Of a stretch of DNA of 64,000 nucleotides, positions 57,738 through 64,000 are shown one piece after another. The DNA is taken from contig CAMEJD010000001.1 in the NCBI GenBank assembly GCA_945919375.1, forward strand, positions 62,001 to 126,000. The letters run 5' to 3'. Each line of letters begins with the position of its first letter. The stretch's first letter is position 1. The stretch is from an uncultured Clostridia bacterium. Lineage in GTDB: Bacteria; Bacillota; Clostridia; Christensenellales; UBA1242. The translations under genes and the position numbers were made by a program. The notes below the pieces were generated by a model. It did not search any database and was not told the origin of the DNA. It saw nothing but the letters and a program-made list of their open reading frames with translations.

Positions 57738-57878
57738 ATTTTCTCCTTTTAAATTATCGCAATGATTATACAATAGAATTTACAAAATACAAAGTAATTT
57801 TAAGACATGTTTTACAATTTTAAACATAATGTGCAAAATTGTTTAATAACATAGATTGAACATCTATTCAACTGTAAT

Positions 57879-58385
57879 CTATAACAAAGATAATTCATCA
57901 TCATTTACATTTTCAACAATTTTAAACTTATGTGACAGCATATGCATATTTTGGTCAAACTTGCACTTTCCAACAAATTTCTCTTTTGCCAAAAAGTATT
58001 TAATCCAAAGTTTGTCATCTTCCAACATTCTTTCAACAGGAATATTATTTTCGTCATACCAATTTGGCAACATTTCTTCCGTTTCTTTAATCTCTCCAAC
58101 ATAGTCCGAACAAGTGTAGATATGAACAAACATATTCACATGTTCACCTTTATACCAAACATCAAAAGCAATTTTCCCGACCATTACATAATCAATCGGA
58201 GTTACGCCAATTTCTTCTTGAGTTTCTCTTACCATTGCTTGGTCAATGGTTTCACCAAAGTCTTGTTTCCCTCCAATTCCATTCAATGTCCCTTTTGCAA
58301 AACCCCTTTTCTTCTCACCAAGCAAGATTTTGCCTTCTTTTTGTATCAAAAGAAGGGTTGAGTTGATTGTTCTTAAATTTTCCAT
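57879..58385 (-). CDS. NUDIX hydrolase (8-oxo-dGTP diphosphatase-like)
   Basis: Nudix box GGKQDFGETIDQAMVRETQEEIGV. Confidence 0.93.
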   Translation of the reverse strand: MENLRTINSTLLLIQKEGKILLGEKKRGFAKGTLNGIGGKQDFGETIDQAMVRETQEEIGVTPIDYVMVGKIAFDVWYKGEHVNMFVHIYTCSDYVGEIKETEEMLPNWYDENNIPVERMLEDDKLWIKYFLAKEKFVGKCKFDQNMHMLSHKFKIVENVNDDELSLL

Positions 58386-58880
58386 ATTTTCATCCTTTTA
58401 AATTTTATTTGACTGTTAATAAAAAAAAATGACAAAATAAATACAGCCAAAAATTATTTTGCTTATTATTTTGCCATTCTAAAGAATTACTTCTCCAAAA
58501 ATCCAATAACCGGAATGGTCGAAATGGTTATAATTATGGTACAATAAAATGAATAAATTGTCAATAGTTAATTAATTATTTTGATATGATAAAATTAATC
58601 GCAAAGTGTTGTTTTTGATGTCAATATTTCGACAATTACTATAATTGTATTCATATGTTTAATATTTGTTGAATTTGAATATCTTTATTTAGTTGTTTAC
58701 AAATAAAAAATCTCCAAAAGAAATTAATTCTTCTTTATGGAAAAATTTATTTTTTATTAATTATAATAAGATTATTTAAAATTTTTATTAAATTTTAATA
58801 TTTAATACTTAAAATCCAAAAATGATATTTTTAGATATGAATTTAACTAATAAATAATGTGAATATTCCCACAACACATA

Positions 58881-58962
58881 TTGTTTTTGCAAAATATCAT
58901 TGCAAAACAATGTCATTTGCAAAACAAATTTCATTCCTGTTAGGAAATATCATTGTAAACAA
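58881..58962. repeat. String of short hairpins separated by ATC/GTC/TTC-type spacers
   Basis: CATTG-CAAAA-CAATG (58898-58912), ATTTG-CAAAA-CAAAT (58915-58929), TTCC-TGTTA-GGAA (58934-58946), then a partial ATCATTG-TAAA-CAA. Confidence 0.6.
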
Positions 58963-58997
58963 AAAGAAAAGCATAAAATAGTAGCTTTTCTTTTTGT
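58958..58997 (-). terminator. tmRNA terminator
   Basis: Minus strand AACAAAAAGAAAAGC...GCTTTTCTTTTTGTT directly 3' of the tmRNA CCA end. Confidence 0.8.
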
Positions 58998-59002
58998 TTG
59001 TT

Positions 59003-59349
59003 TGGTGGAGACGGCGAGAGTTGAACTCGCGTCCGAAAAGAATAAAGTGGATTTTTCTACATGTTTATTTTGTGATTTGGTTTAACTTAAAAAACTTGCA
59101 CAAACACAATTTCTTTAAGCGAGTCAAAAATAAGATTGAAAGTTTGACACCTTTCAAAATTTTGTGTCTATCCTATCTAATAAACTCGACACACATTTAT
59201 TAGATTGCTAATTGCACTTAGGCAGCCATAGCAACGGCATTATTATTGTTTGCGTTTAAGCATTTCTTTGTTCTTTTAGGTATTGCAAAGAAAAATACCA
59301 CATGCTTTGCGTCCAGTTTATCACTCCCCGTCAAATCCGGAACGTCCCC
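59003..59349 (-). ncRNA. ssrA: Transfer-messenger RNA (tmRNA)
   Basis: 5' GGGGACGTTCCGGATTTGACGGGG... and 3' ...GGACGCGAGTTCAACTCTCGCCGTCTCCACCA; 7-bp acceptor pairing; tag ORF inside; smpB adjacent. Confidence 0.97.
59218..59253 (-). other. tmRNA proteolysis-tag ORF, (A)ANNNNAVAMAA*
   Basis: GCA AAC AAT AAT AAT GCC GTT GCT ATG GCT GCC TAA on the minus strand. Confidence 0.85.
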
Positions 59350-59400
59350 AAATGTAAACGCATATACAATATATAATTTTATTATTATTTTGTCAACATG

Positions 59401-59856
59401 CTAAATATACCTGATTTCTCTTTCCATTGCTCGTTTTATGTCGTTATTTTTTAATGTATCTTTTTTATCATAAAGTTTTTTACCTTTTCCAAGACCTATT
59501 TCAATTTTAACAAGGCCATTCTTTAAAATCACTTTAAGTGGTACAAGCGCATTACCTTTTATTATGGTTTGCTTTTGTAGTTTGTCAATCTCTTGTCTAT
59601 TTAACAACAATTTTCTATTTCTATTTTGATCGGGAATATAACTTGTTGTTTTTTCATAAGGTTTAATAAAAGCATTTTTTAGCCATACTTCATTATTTTT
59701 TATTGTAATAAACGAATCATTTATATTTATTCCACCATTTCTAACCGACTTAACTTCACTGCCCAAAAGTACAATTCCCGCAGTATATGTTTGTGAAATA
59801 AAATAATTATGGTACGCTTTTTTGTTGTTGCTAATTATTTTTTCGCCATCAGCCAT
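59401..59856 (-). CDS. smpB: SsrA-binding protein SmpB
   Basis: KIISNNKKAYHNYFISQTYTAGIVLLGSEVKSVRNGGININDSF...GLGKGKKLYDKKDTLKNND. Confidence 0.97.
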   Translation of the reverse strand: MADGEKIISNNKKAYHNYFISQTYTAGIVLLGSEVKSVRNGGININDSFITIKNNEVWLKNAFIKPYEKTTSYIPDQNRNRKLLLNRQEIDKLQKQTIIKGNALVPLKVILKNGLVKIEIGLGKGKKLYDKKDTLKNNDIKRAMEREIRYI

Positions 59857-59868
59857 ATTACTCTCCTT

Positions 59869-61959
59869 TTAAACAAGTTCAAAATCAACTTTTCTATCAA
59901 ACACATTTGCATTAACAACTTTTATTTTTACCTTGTCACCCAAACTATAAACATGAGCATTACCTTTTAATTTTAAAGATTTTTCCATATATAAATAGCT
60001 ATCTTGTGGCAAGTTTTCAATTTTAACAAGACCTTCAACAGTGTTTTCAAGTTCCACATATATACCATAATTTTGCACACCTGAGATTATGCCTTCAAAT
60101 TCTTCTCCTATATGGTCTTTTATATAAACTGCTTTGAACAAATCATCAACATCTCTTTCTGCTTCATCGGCATTCTTTTCCATTTCGCTTGACCTAAAAG
60201 ATGAGTCTAACACAAAATCGGAAAGTTCAAGTTTTCTATTTTTGCTAACTTTTTTGTGCAAATATTCTTTTATTATCCTATGAATAGTAAGGTCGGGATA
60301 TCTTCTTATTGGCGAAGTGAAATGACAATAATCTTCAAGAGCAAGTCCAAAATGCCCAAGTGGTTCATCAAGATATCTTGCTTTTTGTAAAGAACGCAAA
60401 ACAACTTTGTTCAATGTTTCACTATAATCTTTATCTTTTGTTTTTTCTAGTATGCTTTGCAAAAATTGTGGAGTGACATCTGTAACTTCATCAGTTTCTA
60501 TCCCCAAATTTTTCAAGAATGCACAAACACTTTTTATCTTGTCCAACACTGGCTTTTCATGTACACGATAAACGAATGGAACATCTTTTAACTTGTAATG
60601 CTTTGCAACAGTTTCGTTGGCAACCACCATAAAATTTTCAATAAGCCTGTGCGCATCATTCCTTTCTCTTTTCTTGACAAAACTAACATTATAGTTTTCA
60701 TCAACAGCGATTTCGGGTTCTGCAATATTCAAATCAAGCATTCCAGCATCTTTTCTTCTTTGTTCCAATATTTTGGATAGTTTGTTCATTTCAAGCAAAA
60801 TGTCTTTAATATCTTTGAGTTTATTGCTTTCATTTTCATCACCGCAAAGAACTTGATAAACTTGGTCATAAGTTAATCTATGGCAAGAACAAATAACACT
60901 TTCATATATATCGTGAGAAACAATTTCACCTTGCTTATTTATCTCCATTTCACAAGTAAGTGTCAATCTGTCAACACCTTCATTAAGCGAACATATACCA
61001 TTTGACAATTCTTTTGGAAGCATTGGTAAAACCATATTTGGGAAATATACACTTGTTCCACGAGTGTATGCTTCTTTGTCGAGTTCTGTGTTATATTTTA
61101 CATAGTTACCGACATCCGCTATATGCACGCCAAGTAAATAGTTTTCGCCTTTCATATCCAAAGATACTGCATCATCAAAATCCCTTGAATCAGCACCATC
61201 TATTGTAAATATTTTTTTGTTTCTCAAATCAACTCTATTAACATAGTCATTAAGTTGCAATCTTTGTGGAATTGCCCTTGCTTCACTCATTACACTGTTT
61301 GGAAATTCTTCATAAAGTTTATGCTCACGAATTATACCAAGTTCCAAACTGGCAATATCATCACTCTCACCTAACACTTCAACAACTTCACCCGAGAGTT
61401 TGTCTGTATTGTTTTTATTTAATTTTACAACAACCCTATAACCCTGTTTTGCGCCCTTTGTCATATTTTGTGGCACAAAAATATCTTTTGATAATTTTTT
61501 ATTATCTGGGATAACAAATGCATTTTTTTTGTTTACATAAGTTATTGTTCCAACAATAGTTTTATTTGTATTTTCCAAAATTGAAACGACTTCACATTCT
61601 GTTACTTCTTCTGTTTGTTCAAGAATTTTTGCAAGAACTAAATCTCCGTCCATTGCACCATTCAATTTTTTGGGAGCAATAAAAAAGTCTGGCAAAGTTC
61701 TATCTTGTGGCACTAAAAATGCATATCCTTTACTGTTGCCAATAACCTTACCTTTTATAAGTTTTTTATCTTCACCTGTGATTTTAAATTCACCCTTTCT
61801 CTTTTCAAAAATCTCTCCACGAGCAAGCATTGAGTTTATTACACTTTTTATTTCTTTTGGTGTTTTTGTAAATCTTCCAGCAAAAAATAAAATCATATCA
61901 TCCTTGCTTTTGAATTTGATTTTGCTTGTTTTTAAAAATTCCAATATTTTTTGTTTCAT
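59869..61959 (-). CDS. rnr: Ribonuclease R
   Basis: RNB motif IFTIDGADSRDFDDAVSLDMKGENYLLGVHIADVGNYV, HFTSPIRRYPDLTIHR, S1 domain at C-terminus; ATG at 61959 (MKQKILEFLKTSKIKFKSKDD). Confidence 0.97.
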   Translation of the reverse strand: MKQKILEFLKTSKIKFKSKDDMILFFAGRFTKTPKEIKSVINSMLARGEIFEKRKGEFKITGEDKKLIKGKVIGNSKGYAFLVPQDRTLPDFFIAPKKLNGAMDGDLVLAKILEQTEEVTECEVVSILENTNKTIVGTITYVNKKNAFVIPDNKKLSKDIFVPQNMTKGAKQGYRVVVKLNKNNTDKLSGEVVEVLGESDDIASLELGIIREHKLYEEFPNSVMSEARAIPQRLQLNDYVNRVDLRNKKIFTIDGADSRDFDDAVSLDMKGENYLLGVHIADVGNYVKYNTELDKEAYTRGTSVYFPNMVLPMLPKELSNGICSLNEGVDRLTLTCEMEINKQGEIVSHDIYESVICSCHRLTYDQVYQVLCGDENESNKLKDIKDILLEMNKLSKILEQRRKDAGMLDLNIAEPEIAVDENYNVSFVKKRERNDAHRLIENFMVVANETVAKHYKLKDVPFVYRVHEKPVLDKIKSVCAFLKNLGIETDEVTDVTPQFLQSILEKTKDKDYSETLNKVVLRSLQKARYLDEPLGHFGLALEDYCHFTSPIRRYPDLTIHRIIKEYLHKKVSKNRKLELSDFVLDSSFRSSEMEKNADEAERDVDDLFKAVYIKDHIGEEFEGIISGVQNYGIYVELENTVEGLVKIENLPQDSYLYMEKSLKLKGNAHVYSLGDKVKIKVVNANVFDRKVDFELV

Positions 61960-62100
61960 AGTGTCAGTATAATATTTTTTGTATAAAAAATCAAATGAGT
62001 ACAAAAAATAATCAATGAGCATACAAAATTTTACATAAAACACTTTATTTTTTTCAATAAATTTGCTAAAATATCTGACGTAAAGAAAAAGGAGAAAATT

Positions 62101-62445
62101 ATGGCTGAAACAAAAAGTAAATCTACTTCAAGTAGCAAAAGTAGTTCATCAAAAAGTACTACAAAAACAAAAAGAACAAGAACTGTTTGGGGACTTAACA
62201 AAATAAGTTTTTGGACAATTGGCGCAATGGCAATATTGTACCTTGTTGCATCAATACTTGCATTGTGTGGAGTAAACCTTAAAATAGTTCAAGCATTACA
62301 AGGATTCGCAACTGCAATTGCAATTTGTATTGTTGCTTACCTTGCTTGGAAATATGTTAGGTCAAAACAAGCAGTTTGGAAAGTTTTGTATTTCGTACTC
62401 TTGTTAGTTGTACTTCTTGGAATTATTCTTCCACTTGTTGTTTAA
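62101..62445 (+). CDS. Hypothetical membrane protein with Ser/Lys-rich N-terminus
   Basis: MAETKSKSTSSSKSSSSKSTTKTKRTRTVWG plus three TM segments; AAGGAGAAAA RBS; terminator follows. Confidence 0.75.
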   Translation: MAETKSKSTSSSKSSSSKSTTKTKRTRTVWGLNKISFWTIGAMAILYLVASILALCGVNLKIVQALQGFATAIAICIVAYLAWKYVRSKQAVWKVLYFVLLLVVLLGIILPLVV

Positions 62446-62451
62446 TAAAAC

Positions 62452-62484
62452 AAAAAATTTGGACATTTTTGTCCAAATTTTTTT
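62452..62484 (+). terminator. Rho-independent terminator
   Basis: AAAAAATTTGGAC-ATTTTT-GTCCAAATTTTTTT. Confidence 0.85.
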
Positions 62485-62665
62485 GTCACACTTTGTTTAC
62501 TTTGAGGTTTTTGTAAGGTATCATATCTACGAAACAGGGAAATCTGTTTCAATTCATATCTTTTCATATCCTTATTTTATAACAAAACGAAAACAATTTT
62601 TATACCATTTATCCTTTAAGTTTATTGCAAAACTCTTTTATATGCATTTTATTCGTTTTGTTAGC

Positions 62666-62697
62666 AAAAAGCCGAAACTAAATGTTTCGGCTTTTTT
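62666..62697. terminator. gap terminator
   Basis: AAAAAGCCGAAAC-TAAAT-GTTTCGGCTTTTTT. Confidence 0.85.
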
Positions 62698-62703
62698 GTT
62701 TTT

Positions 62704-63968
<1,265 letters not shown>

Positions 63969-64000
63969 TTTGCATCTATGTGAAATATTAACTTCAACAA

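Noticed and set aside
58881-58962. Hairpin string as a CRISPR array
   Set aside because: Stems are different from each other, units are only about 17-19 bp, and there are no cas genes.
59003-59349. ORFs 58900-59085 (+) and 58994-59203 (+)
   Set aside because: They overlap the tmRNA gene on the opposite strand and are non-coding artefacts.

Overview
The window is an AT-rich, Firmicutes/Clostridia-like chromosomal segment dominated by housekeeping genes. From left to right: a partial CPBP protease; htrA-like protease, walJ/yycJ and rplI; a 2273-aa secreted BspA-like leucine-rich-repeat protein divergent from a small XRE regulator; a complete minus-strand S10-spc-alpha ribosomal superoperon (rpsJ to rplQ, including secY, adk, map, infA, rpmJ and rpoA); engB, groEL and groES; an orphan VirB4-like ATPase; rpmF, ackA and pta; a YlbJ-like protein; an ABC exporter; an NMT1/SsuA-type ABC importer; gmk; xfp phosphoketolase; rsmD and alr; a CadC-like ArsR regulator next to a DUF378 protein; a VbhA/Fic toxin-antitoxin pair; a NUDIX hydrolase; tmRNA, smpB and rnr; and gap. 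No CRISPR array, tRNA, rRNA or intact transposon was recognised. The points most worth a second look are: (1) the giant LRR gene plus XRE regulator, enclosed by two identical 30-bp palindromic terminators, with operator-like dyads between them and a five-copy spaced module inside the protein; (2) a monocistronic orphan PrgI-VirB4-like ATPase with no conjugation genes nearby; (3) a structured leader of about 215 nt in front of rpsJ; (4) a Fic toxin whose core motif reads HPFRECNGR (Gly to Cys); (5) small strings of intergenic hairpins, one just downstream of tmRNA; (6) a tail-to-tail 84-bp coding overlap; and (7) two small genes absent from the ORF track (rpmJ and a double-CxxC mini-ORF). All function calls come from reading the translated sequences; no database search was run.
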